NCBI GenBank assembly: GCA_001512985.1
Contig: LFRX01000043.1
Span: forward strand, 5,916 to 14,853
Direction of reading: 5' to 3'
DNA from: Acholeplasmatales bacterium DTU056
GTDB lineage: Bacteria; Bacillota_I; Bacilli_A; ML615J-28; CAG-698
Length of the DNA: 8,938 nucleotides
The translations under genes and the position numbers were made by a program. A model generated the notes under the pieces. The model was not told the DNA's origin and ran no database searches. It saw nothing but the letters and a program-made list of their open reading frames with translations. Below, in pieces: positions 1-6,344 of the stretch (position 1 is the first letter of the stretch; each line of letters opens with the position of its first letter).

Positions 1-1716
1 GAAGAAAAACAAGAAGCTACTGAAATGCTAATTAAATTTATTAATAAATTTATTAGTCCACATGATCCATTATATAAAGAGTTAATCGTCTACTTAAATA
101 ACAGTAAAGATCAAACGTTTAAAGAACGATTATTAAAAGTATGTGATAAAATCGTCTTAAAATACGATGAAGAATTTGCTATTTACGGAACAATTACCCA
201 AGACGAAAAACGCAAACATATTATTGCGTTGTGGACAAAAGCTAAAGAGGTAATCGAAGAAGTTATTAAAATGGACGTTAAAAATAATTTCAAAGACAAT
301 CATATTTATATGATGTCTGACTCCGGAGCCCGTGGAAATATTGCTAACTTCGTCCAATTAGCAGGAATGAGGGGATTAATGGCTAAACCTTCAGGAGAAA
401 TTATGGAGATTCCAATTAAAAAATCATTCCGTGAAGGGTTAACAATGTCCGAGTTCTTTATTTCAACTCACGGTGCTCGTAAAGGTTCAACCGATACGGC
501 TTTAAAAACTGCCGAATCAGGTTACTTAACTCGTCGTTTAGTAGACGTTGCGCAAGATGTAATTGTTTCTGAGGAAGACTGTGGAACAGATAGAGGTATA
601 TTAGTTTCTGATATTTACGAATTAGATGAAGAAACATCTTCTATTGTTGTTCCGTTTAGAGATCGAATTGTTGGTCGCTTTGCCGCAAAACCAATCATGC
701 ATCCAGAAACTAAAAAAGTAATTGTTAATGCCAATGAATTTATTGATGAAAACAAAGCTGACCAAATTATTGAAGCAGGAATTAAACAAGCTTATGTTCG
801 TACTCTATTAACATGTAATTCACATAGTGGAGTATGTGTTAAATGTTATGGTAGCGACCTATCAACTGGTAAACAAGTTGAAATTGGGGAAGCTGTTGGT
901 ATTATCGCTGCTCAATCAATTGGTGAACCAGGTACTCAATTAACTATGCGTACATTCCATTTGGGTGGGGTTGCTGGTGATGACATTACACAAGGTTTAC
1001 CACGTATTCAAGAGTTATTCGAAGCCCGCGAACCAAAAGGAAAAGCAATTATTTCTGAAATTCGCGGTAAAGTAGTGGCTATTAATGAAGAACGCGATAA
1101 CCGTATGCAAATTGTTATTCGTAATGCCGTTGAAGAAAAAACATACCTAACTGATAGTGGTAAGTTACCGATTGTTAAAGTTGGTGACGAAGTTGAACCT
1201 GGCCAAAGACTTGTTGAAGGACTAATTCATCCAAAAGAATTATTACGTGTAACAACCGTCGAAGATGTCCAAAATTATATACTTGCGGAAGTACAAAAAG
1301 TTTATCGTTCTCAAGGTGTAGAAATTTCTGATAAACACATTGAAATTATTATCCGTCAAATGTTACAAAAAATAACTATTGTTAATGAAGGACAAACCGA
1401 CATCTTACCAGGAACAATTATGTCTAAGAGTGAGTTTCATGATGTGGTTAATCAATGCATCAAAAATGGTAAACAACCACCTATTGCTAAACCATTATTG
1501 TTAGGTATTACACGTGCGTCTCTTCGTTCTGATTCCTTCTTATCCGCCGCAAGTTTCCAAGAAACTACTCGTGTATTAACAGAGGCAGCTATCCGTGGTA
1601 AAATTGACTACTTAGAAGGATTAAAAGAAAATGTTATTATCGGTGGCTTAATTCCTGCTGGTACAGGATTAGTTGAAAACGTGGAATATGAGTTTGCTGA
1701 AGAAGTAGAGGAATAA
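1..1716 (+). CDS. rpoC: DNA-directed RNA polymerase beta' subunit, C-terminal part (5'-truncated by window edge)
   Basis: This is the C-terminal 571 codons of beta', the large catalytic clamp subunit of RNA polymerase; the reading frame is open from base 1, so the true start lies upstream and the first internal ATG (base 25) is not a start. Visible landmarks in order: the bridge-helix segment with SDSGARGN and QLAGMRGLMAKPSGE (about bases 316-400), FREGLTMSEFFISTHGARKG, four cysteine codons at 580, 814, 835 and 844 that match the family's second zinc site, and the trigger loop GTQLTMRTFH ending in the conserved histidine codon 958-960. The tail carries DSFLSAASFQETTRVL and GLKENVIIGGLIPAGTG, typical of the family, then a short acidic end (EFAEEVEE). 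The sequence is closest in feel to Bacillus beta', which is about 1,200 residues, so roughly the last half is present. The gene order rpoC-rpsL is the usual one in Bacillota. No frameshift is seen. Confidence 0.98.
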   Translation, partial: EEKQEATEMLIKFINKFISPHDPLYKELIVYLNNSKDQTFKERLLKVCDKIVLKYDEEFAIYGTITQDEKRKHIIALWTKAKEVIEEVIKMDVKNNFKDNHIYMMSDSGARGNIANFVQLAGMRGLMAKPSGEIMEIPIKKSFREGLTMSEFFISTHGARKGSTDTALKTAESGYLTRRLVDVAQDVIVSEEDCGTDRGILVSDIYELDEETSSIVVPFRDRIVGRFAAKPIMHPETKKVIVNANEFIDENKADQIIEAGIKQAYVRTLLTCNSHSGVCVKCYGSDLSTGKQVEIGEAVGIIAAQSIGEPGTQLTMRTFHLGGVAGDDITQGLPRIQELFEAREPKGKAIISEIRGKVVAINEERDNRMQIVIRNAVEEKTYLTDSGKLPIVKVGDEVEPGQRLVEGLIHPKELLRVTTVEDVQNYILAEVQKVYRSQGVEISDKHIEIIIRQMLQKITIVNEGQTDILPGTIMSKSEFHDVVNQCIKNGKQPPIAKPLLLGITRASLRSDSFLSAASFQETTRVLTEAAIRGKIDYLEGLKENVIIGGLIPAGTGLVENVEYEFAEEVEE

Positions 1717-1744
1717 TTGGACGCAAATTAAAAATAAATTTTTC

Positions 1745-1773
1745 TTGACAAAAACAACTAAAAAATATATAAT
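1745..1773 (+). promoter_or_regulatory. Perfect-consensus sigma-A-type promoter for the rpsL operon
   Basis: TTGACA at 1745-1750 and TATAAT at 1768-1773 are both exact consensus hexamers with an ideal 17-bp spacer. An AT-rich tract lies upstream of the -35 and the spacer is A-rich. The start site is predicted at A1779 or G1780, giving a leader of about 100 nt before rpsL. This promoter lets the str genes be transcribed independently of rpoBC. The hexamers are seen directly; the start site is inferred. Confidence 0.92.
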
Positions 1774-1786
1774 ATTTGAGTGTTTG

Positions 1787-1822
1787 AAATTATAGTTTTG
1801 GAGTTTTCCAAAACTATAATTT
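1787..1822. repeat. Perfect 16-bp inverted repeat (hairpin) at the 5' end of the rpsL transcript
   Basis: The left arm AAATTATAGTTTTGGA (1787-1802) is exactly complementary to the right arm TCCAAAACTATAATTT (1807-1822), with a GTTT loop (1803-1806). One G-U and one A-U pair can extend it to 1785-1824. The right arm ends in TTTT (1820-1823), so it could act as a weak terminator for transcripts running on from rpoC. The stem has only three G-C pairs and no long U tract. Because it begins only about 6-8 nt after the predicted rpsL start site, it may instead be a 5'-end mRNA stabiliser or a DNA operator. The structure is certain; its role is not. Confidence 0.85.
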
Positions 1823-1868
1823 TATGAGCAACTGATACGCCAGGTAATGTGGCATAATTAACTTTGGA

Positions 1869-1875
1869 AAGGAGG
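1869..1875 (+). promoter_or_regulatory. Ribosome binding site of rpsL
   Basis: AAGGAGG lies 6 nt before ATG 1882. It fixes the start there and excludes the longer in-frame TTG at 1864, which would place the Shine-Dalgarno sequence inside the coding region. Confidence 0.95.
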
Positions 1876-1881
1876 AACATC

Positions 1882-2292
1882 ATGCCTACGATTAATCAGT
1901 TAGTAAGAATTCCACGAACAACAAAAGAAAGAAAGTCTAAATCTCCTCATTTGGGTATTGGATTTAATACACTAAAAAAACGTTATACTGAATATAACTC
2001 ACCACAAAAACGAGGAGTATGTACAAGGGTTGCAACAATGACACCTAGAAAACCTAACTCTGCGATTCGTAAATACGCCCGTGTTCGTTTATCAAACGGA
2101 ATTGAAGTTACTGCATATATTCCAGGTATCGGACATCGTTTACAAGAACACAGTGTTGTATTAATTCGTGGAGGTCGTGTAAAAGACTTACCAGGGGTTC
2201 GTTATCACATTATTCGTGGAACATTAGATGCGACAGGTGTTGAACACCGTAAACAAGGTCGTAGTAAATACGGAGCAAAAAGACCTAAATAA
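1882..2292 (+). CDS. rpsL: 30S ribosomal protein S12
   Basis: S12 sits at the decoding centre of the small subunit and influences proofreading. The 136-residue product starts MPTINQLVR, as in Bacillus, and contains SPQKRGVCTRV, KPNSAIRKYARVRLSNG, HSVVLIRGGRVKDLPGVRYH with the conserved aspartate that some bacteria methylthiolate, and the end GRSKYGAKRPK. Length fits the family (Bacillus 138). The start is set by the Shine-Dalgarno site 6 nt upstream. The notable feature is Arg56 (codon AGA, 2047-2049) where nearly all bacteria have lysine: the motif reads TPRKPNS instead of TPKKPNS. That position is K56 in B. subtilis, K42 in E. coli and K43 in M. tuberculosis, and Lys-to-Arg there is a classical streptomycin-resistance change. 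The next lysine (K57) is kept. First gene of the str operon, 57 nt before rpsG. Confidence 0.98.
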   Translation: MPTINQLVRIPRTTKERKSKSPHLGIGFNTLKKRYTEYNSPQKRGVCTRVATMTPRKPNSAIRKYARVRLSNGIEVTAYIPGIGHRLQEHSVVLIRGGRVKDLPGVRYHIIRGTLDATGVEHRKQGRSKYGAKRPK

Positions 2293-2334
2293 TTTAATGA
2301 TTTTTATACAAAATTAATTACTTAAATATTCTTG

Positions 2335-2342
2335 AAAGGAGG
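2335..2342 (+). promoter_or_regulatory. Ribosome binding site of rpsG
   Basis: AAAGGAGG lies 7 nt before ATG 2350, selecting that ATG over an in-frame TTG at 2332 which precedes the site. The protein from 2350 begins MPRKGHV, matching the family N-terminus. Confidence 0.95.
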
Positions 2343-2349
2343 AAAGATC

Positions 2350-2820
2350 ATGCCTCGTAAAGGACATGTACCAAAAAGAAAAGTCTTACCTGATCCAATT
2401 TATAATTCACCAATCGTTACTCGTTTAATTAATAATATTATGAAAGATGGTAAAAAAAGTTTAGCTCAAAGAATTTTATATAATTCTTTTGAACTAGTTG
2501 AAAAAAGAACTGGTCGTCCAGCAATGGAAGTTTTTGAACAAGCTTTAGAAAATGTTACACCACAAATTGAGGTGCGTGCTCGTCGTATTGGTGGTGCAAA
2601 CTATCAAGTACCAGTAGAAGTACGTCCAGATCGTAAAATGACTTTAGCATTAAGATGGCTTGTTCAATATGCAAGATTACGTAAAGAAAAAACTATGGAA
2701 GAAAGATTAGCAAATGAAATTATCGATGCTGCCAATGGTACTGGTGCAGCAGTTAAAAAATGCGAAGATACACATCGAATGGCAGAAGCGAACAAAGCAT
2801 TTGCTCATTATCAATGGTAA
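2350..2820 (+). CDS. rpsG: 30S ribosomal protein S7
   Basis: S7 nucleates assembly of the 30S head by binding the 3' major domain of 16S rRNA, and it lies at the mRNA exit/E-site. The product is 156 residues, the same length as in Bacillus. It starts MPRKGHVPKR, followed by LPDPIYNSPIVTRLINNIM and the RNA-binding beta-hairpin region with ARRIGGANYQVPVEVRP. The helical segment with ALRWLV and the C-terminal DTHRMAEANKAFAHYQW are also typical. Many basic residues fit rRNA binding. It is the second str-operon gene, 57 nt after rpsL and 32 nt before fusA. In E. coli S7 represses this operon by binding the rpsL-rpsG gap. Here that gap (2293-2349) is AT-rich and shows no obvious rRNA-like element, whereas the rpsL leader does. 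Confidence 0.98.
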   Translation: MPRKGHVPKRKVLPDPIYNSPIVTRLINNIMKDGKKSLAQRILYNSFELVEKRTGRPAMEVFEQALENVTPQIEVRARRIGGANYQVPVEVRPDRKMTLALRWLVQYARLRKEKTMEERLANEIIDAANGTGAAVKKCEDTHRMAEANKAFAHYQW

Positions 2821-2852
2821 TTTATTTAAGTTTAGAAAGGAGTTATCAGTAA

Positions 2853-4925
2853 ATGCCTCGTGAAATATCATTAGAGAAGACGCGAAATATCGGCATCATG
2901 GCTCACATCGACGCAGGCAAAACCACTGTTTCAGAACGAATACTATATCATACCGGAAAAATCCATAAAGTCGGTGAGACACATGACGGGGCTGCTCAAA
3001 TGGATTGGATGGAGCAAGAGCAAGAGCGTGGGATTACAATTACTTCTGCCGCAACTACTACATACTGGAAAAACCATCGAATCAATTTAATTGATACTCC
3101 GGGGCACGTCGATTTTACAGTTGAAGTAAGTCGTTCTTTGCGCGTCCTAGATGGTGCTATTACTGTATTAGATGCGCAAGCAGGGGTTGAACCACAAACT
3201 GAAACAGTATGGCGTCAAGCTACCGATTATCATGTTCCTCGCATTATTTATGTTAACAAAATGGACAAAATCGGAGCCAACTTTAATCACGCAGTTTCAA
3301 CCGTTGAACGACGCTTAGGGGTAAAAGCTTATCCGATTCAAGTTCCAATTGGAGCGGAAGCTGATTTTAAAGGTATTGTCGATATCGTAGCGATGAAAGC
3401 CTATGAATATTATTTAGGCGATCCAGATGAAACTAATCGTGAAATTCCAATTCCAGAATATTTAATGGATGAAGTTCTAGAAAAACGTGAAAACCTAATT
3501 AGTGCGGTTGCTGATTATGATGAAGAAGTAATGATGTTATACCTTGATGGACAAGAAATTCCATATGAGGTATTAAAACGTGCAATTCGTAAAGCGACTT
3601 TAACAGTTAAATTTTTCCCAGTTTTATGTGGAACAGCGTTTAAAAATAAAGGAATTAAATTAGTTCTAGATGCCGTTATAGATTACCTACCATCACCTAT
3701 TGACATTCCACCAATGAAAGGTGTCGATAAAGATGGTAATGAAGTATTAGTTCATTCTGACGATAATGAGCCTTTTACAGCTTTGGCGTTTAAAGTAATG
3801 ACTGACCCATATGTTGGAAAACTTACTTACTTTAGAGTATACTCAGGAACATTATCAGCAGGTTCTTATGTATATAATGCAACTAAAGGGAAAAGAGAAC
3901 GTATTGGTCGTCTTTTACAAATGCATGCTAACCATCGTATAGAAATTAATGAAGTGCATGCTGGGGACATTGCCGCAATCGTCGGAGCCAAAGAAACTAC
4001 TACTGGAGATACATTAGTTGATGAAAAACACTTTGTTATCTTAGAAAGTATGATTTTCCCAGAACCAGTAATTCACGTCGCAATTGAACCAAAAACAAAA
4101 CAAGATCAAGAAAAAATGGGTGTAGCGTTACAAAAACTTGCGGAAGAAGACCCAACATTTAAAACCTATACCGATCGTGAAACTGGACAAACAATTATTG
4201 CGGGAATGGGAGAATTACACTTAGAGATTATTGTTGACCGCTTGCGTCGTGAATTTAAAGTTGATGCAAAAGTTGGTACACCACAAGTATCTTACCGTGA
4301 AACAATTTCTAAAGCAGCTGAAGTTGAAGGTAAATTTATCCGTCAAAGTGGTGGACGTGGTCAATATGGTCATGTATGGATTCGTTTTGAACCTAATCCA
4401 GGTAAAGGCTTTGAGTTTGTGGATAAAATTGTTGGTGGAGTTATTCCGCGTGAATATATCCCAGCAGTCGAAAAAGGACTTCGAGCAGCGATAGAAACTG
4501 GAAACTTAGCTGGTTATCCAACAATTGATATTAAAGCTACATTATTTGATGGTTCATATCATGAAGTTGACTCTAGCCAAATTGCTTTCGAAGTTGCTGC
4601 ATCAATTGCCTTTAAAGCTTCAAAAGACCTTTGTAATCCAATTTTACTAGAACCTATTATGGAAGTCGAAGTTGTTACTCCAACTGAGTATCTTGGTAAT
4701 GTAATTGGTGATTTGACAAGCCGTCGTGGTCAAATTACTGGTCAAGAAGCTGAAGGAACTGTGCAACTAATTAAATGTCTAGTTCCATTGTCTGAAATGT
4801 TTGGGTATGCGACTGCTTTACGTTCAAATACCCAAGGGCGTGGAAATTATACAATGATTTTTGCTCACTATGCAAAATGTCCACAGTCTATAGCGGAAGG
4901 AATTATTAAAAATACTAAATATTAA
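2853..4925 (+). CDS. fusA: Translation elongation factor G (EF-G)
   Basis: This is the ribosomal GTPase that drives translocation and, with RRF, ribosome recycling. It is 690 residues, the usual length for a bacterial EF-G. G motifs are all present: P-loop AHIDAGKT (17-24), switch I RGITITSA (59-66), DTPGHVDF (81-88, catalytic His85), NKMD (135-138) and GTA (260-262). Domain II follows at about 290-400, domain III to about 480, domain IV with GGRGQYGHVWI and the tip sequence GSYHEVDSS (His570, equivalent to E. coli H583), then domain V with ETPE-like VTPTEYLGNVIGDL. The start ATG has AAAGGAG at 2836-2842, 10 nt upstream. It is 32 nt after rpsG and cotranscribed with it. It looks like the conventional housekeeping EF-G, not a TetM-type protein or an EF-G2 paralogue. 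Confidence 0.98.
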   Translation: MPREISLEKTRNIGIMAHIDAGKTTVSERILYHTGKIHKVGETHDGAAQMDWMEQEQERGITITSAATTTYWKNHRINLIDTPGHVDFTVEVSRSLRVLDGAITVLDAQAGVEPQTETVWRQATDYHVPRIIYVNKMDKIGANFNHAVSTVERRLGVKAYPIQVPIGAEADFKGIVDIVAMKAYEYYLGDPDETNREIPIPEYLMDEVLEKRENLISAVADYDEEVMMLYLDGQEIPYEVLKRAIRKATLTVKFFPVLCGTAFKNKGIKLVLDAVIDYLPSPIDIPPMKGVDKDGNEVLVHSDDNEPFTALAFKVMTDPYVGKLTYFRVYSGTLSAGSYVYNATKGKRERIGRLLQMHANHRIEINEVHAGDIAAIVGAKETTTGDTLVDEKHFVILESMIFPEPVIHVAIEPKTKQDQEKMGVALQKLAEEDPTFKTYTDRETGQTIIAGMGELHLEIIVDRLRREFKVDAKVGTPQVSYRETISKAAEVEGKFIRQSGGRGQYGHVWIRFEPNPGKGFEFVDKIVGGVIPREYIPAVEKGLRAAIETGNLAGYPTIDIKATLFDGSYHEVDSSQIAFEVAASIAFKASKDLCNPILLEPIMEVEVVTPTEYLGNVIGDLTSRRGQITGQEAEGTVQLIKCLVPLSEMFGYATALRSNTQGRGNYTMIFAHYAKCPQSIAEGIIKNTKY

Positions 4926-4940
4926 AACAATTTGACATAT

Positions 4941-4979
4941 TAGACTTGCAATTAGAAAGTAAATATTATAAAATATAAT
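4941..4979 (+). promoter_or_regulatory. Probable internal promoter for tuf
   Basis: The 83-bp fusA-tuf gap is larger than needed for a simple operon junction and contains promoter-like boxes. The best-spaced pair is TAGACT (4941-4946) with TATTAT (4964-4969), 17 bp apart. A perfect TATAAT also occurs at 4974-4979, and TTGCAA (4946-4951) is 15 bp before TATAAA (4967-4972). A perfect TTGACA at 4932-4937 has no -10 at the right distance. Which boxes are used cannot be decided from sequence, but extra tuf transcription is plausible given the high demand for EF-Tu. Confidence 0.5.
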
Positions 4980-5008
4980 CAATAGATGAAAGTAAGGAGG
5001 AAATTTAA

Positions 5009-6193
5009 ATGGCAAAAGCTAAATTTGAACGTACGAAACCACATGTTAATATTGGTACTATCGGGCATGTTGACCATGGAAAAACTACATTAACATCTGC
5101 TATTACAAGAGTATTAGCAAAACGTGGTCTTGCGGAAGCAAAAGACTATGGCCAAATTGATGGTGCTCCTGAAGAAAGAGCTCGTGGAATTACTATTAAT
5201 ACAGCACACGTAGAATATGAAACTGACAAACGTCACTATGCACACGTTGACTGTCCAGGACACGCTGACTATGTTAAAAACATGATTACTGGTGCAGCCC
5301 AAATGGACGGAGCAATTCTAGTAGTATCTGCCGCTGACGGACCAATGCCACAAACTCGCGAACATATCTTATTAAGCCGTCAAGTAGGTGTTCCTCGCAT
5401 CGTTGTTTTCTTAAACAAAGTTGACATGGTTGACGACGAAGAACTATTAGAATTAGTTGAAATGGAAGTTCGTGAATTATTAAGTGAATATGACTTCCCT
5501 GGTGATGAAATTCCAATCGTTCGTGGTTCTGCCTTAAAAGCTATGGAAGGCGATCCAGAACATGAAGCAAAAATTTTAGAATTAATGAACATCGTTGACG
5601 ATTATATTCCAACTCCAGAACGCGATGTTGATAAACCATTCTTAATGCCAATCGAAGACGTTTTCTCAATCACCGGACGCGGAACAGTAGTTACTGGACG
5701 TGTTGAACGTGGTACTGTTAAAGTAGGAGACAACGTTGAAATCGTTGGTATTCGTGAAACTCAATCAACAGTTGTAACTGGCGTTGAGATGTTCCGTAAA
5801 TTACTTGATCAAGCTATGGCTGGAGATAACGTAGGTCTATTATTACGTGGTATTGCTCGTGACGACGTTGAACGTGGTCAAGTAGTTGCAAAACCAAAAT
5901 CAGTTACTCCACATACTGTATTTGAAGCTCAAGTATACGTCTTAACAAAAGAAGAAGGTGGACGTCATACTCCATTCTTCTCTAACTATCGTCCTCAATT
6001 CTACTTCCGTACTACTGACGTAACTGGTGTTATTGAATTACCAGAAGGCGTAGAAATGGTAATGCCTGGAGATAACACATTATTAAAAGTTACATTAATT
6101 CACCCAATCGCAGTTGAGCAAGGAACTAAATTCTCAATTCGTGAAGGTGGACGTACAATAGGTGCTGGTAACGTAGTTAAAGTTATTAAGTAA
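5009..6193 (+). CDS. tuf: Translation elongation factor Tu (EF-Tu)
   Basis: This GTPase delivers aminoacyl-tRNA to the ribosomal A site. The product is 394 residues, standard for the family. P-loop GHVDHGKT (19-26), switch I RGITI (60-64 region), DCPGHADYV (81-89, catalytic His85), NKVD (136-139) and SALKA (174-178) are all intact. Domain II has GRGTVVTGRVERG, and domain III has GGRHTPFFSNYRPQFYFRT and ELPEGVEMVMPGDN. TAAGGAGG at 4993-5000 lies 8 nt before the ATG. It is last in the str operon, with a strong terminator 16 bp after its stop and probably its own promoter in front. No second tuf copy is visible here. The codons are somewhat richer in C-ending forms (GAC, AAC, TTC) than those of the genes downstream of the terminator, as expected for a very highly expressed gene. 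Confidence 0.99.
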   Translation: MAKAKFERTKPHVNIGTIGHVDHGKTTLTSAITRVLAKRGLAEAKDYGQIDGAPEERARGITINTAHVEYETDKRHYAHVDCPGHADYVKNMITGAAQMDGAILVVSAADGPMPQTREHILLSRQVGVPRIVVFLNKVDMVDDEELLELVEMEVRELLSEYDFPGDEIPIVRGSALKAMEGDPEHEAKILELMNIVDDYIPTPERDVDKPFLMPIEDVFSITGRGTVVTGRVERGTVKVGDNVEIVGIRETQSTVVTGVEMFRKLLDQAMAGDNVGLLLRGIARDDVERGQVVAKPKSVTPHTVFEAQVYVLTKEEGGRHTPFFSNYRPQFYFRTTDVTGVIELPEGVEMVMPGDNTLLKVTLIHPIAVEQGTKFSIREGGRTIGAGNVVKVIK

Positions 6194-6208
6194 TTTCGAT
6201 AAACAATT

Positions 6209-6242
6209 AGCCTGTTTTAGGGGGGCCTAAAACAGGCTTTTT
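6209..6242 (+). terminator. Strong intrinsic terminator after tuf
   Basis: The left arm AGCCTGTTTTAGG (6209-6221) is perfectly complementary to CCTAAAACAGGCT (6226-6238), giving a 13-bp stem with a GGGG loop (6222-6225), followed by a T run (6238-6242). It lies 16 bp after the tuf stop and ends the str operon. The six-G run across stem and loop (6220-6225) is unusual in such AT-rich DNA. Confidence 0.94.
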
Positions 6243-6263
6243 ATATTCAAAGCAGAAATTATT

Positions 6264-6300
6264 AAAATCAATAAAAACTTTACTTTTTTTTATTGGTTTT
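6264..6300. repeat. AT-rich inverted repeat between the tuf terminator and the next promoter
   Basis: AAAATCAATAAAAA (6264-6277) pairs with TTTTTATTGGTTTT (6287-6300), 14 bp with one G-U pair, around the 9-nt loop 6278-6286. A T tract (6297-6301) follows. It could be a weak backup terminator, or, because it covers the -35 zone of the promoter at 6307-6312, a protein-binding operator. Low-complexity A/T content means chance formation is possible. Confidence 0.45.
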
Positions 6301-6303
6301 TAG

Positions 6304-6312
6304 TGGTATAAT
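6304..6312 (+). promoter_or_regulatory. Extended -10 promoter for the membrane-protein gene
   Basis: TGGTATAAT (6304-6312) is a perfect TATAAT preceded by TGn, the extended -10 form that tolerates a poor -35. The -35 position at 17-bp spacing (6284-6289) is only a T run. The start site is predicted near 6319, giving a leader of about 15-25 nt. Confidence 0.75.
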
Positions 6313-6344
6313 ATTATCAAAATAAAAAAGAAATGGTGAAACGC

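Larger units (their letters stand above)
1780..1881 (+). promoter_or_regulatory. Structured rpsL leader, candidate ribosomal-protein autoregulatory RNA
   Basis: This is the predicted 5' untranslated leader of rpsL-rpsG-fusA. After the 16-bp hairpin lies a G/C-richer patch with a small stem GCCA (1839-1842)/TGGC (1850-1853) around loop GGTAATG; an alternative outer stem pairs TTATG (1822-1826) with CATAA (1853-1857). Bases 1838-1852 (CGCCAGGTAATGTGG) align with the recalled E. coli 16S segment CGCTAGTAATCGTGG (about 1342-1356), in the region bound by S7, with one mismatch and two single-base gaps. S7 is the known repressor of the E. coli str operon, although there the site is between rpsL and rpsG. 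Regulation by S7 here is inference. Confidence 0.35.

Noticed and set aside
1824..1861. Two mini-ORFs in the rpsL leader (ATG AGC AAC TGA at 1824-1835; ATG TGG CAT AAT TAA at 1847-1861)
   Set aside because: Neither has a Shine-Dalgarno site at a usable distance, and ATGs are common by chance. The RNA structure or rRNA similarity explains this segment better.
2853..3200. Visibly higher GC and more C-ending codons at the 5' end of fusA than in the rest of the gene, considered as a recombination patch
   Set aside because: The segment encodes highly conserved G-domain motifs in a highly expressed gene; the shift is modest and has no sharp boundary or protein-level anomaly.
4231..4494. Plus-strand ORF of 87 codons inside fusA
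   Set aside because: A +1-frame shadow fully inside EF-G domains III-IV, which are intact in the main frame.
4824..5015. Minus-strand ORF across the end of fusA and the fusA-tuf gap
   Set aside because: Mostly antisense to fusA, no recognisable domain, no Shine-Dalgarno site. The hydrophobic look is an effect of AT-rich antisense codons.
5114..5592. Three minus-strand ORFs within tuf
   Set aside because: Antisense shadows of a highly biased gene; no promoter, ribosome site or family resemblance.
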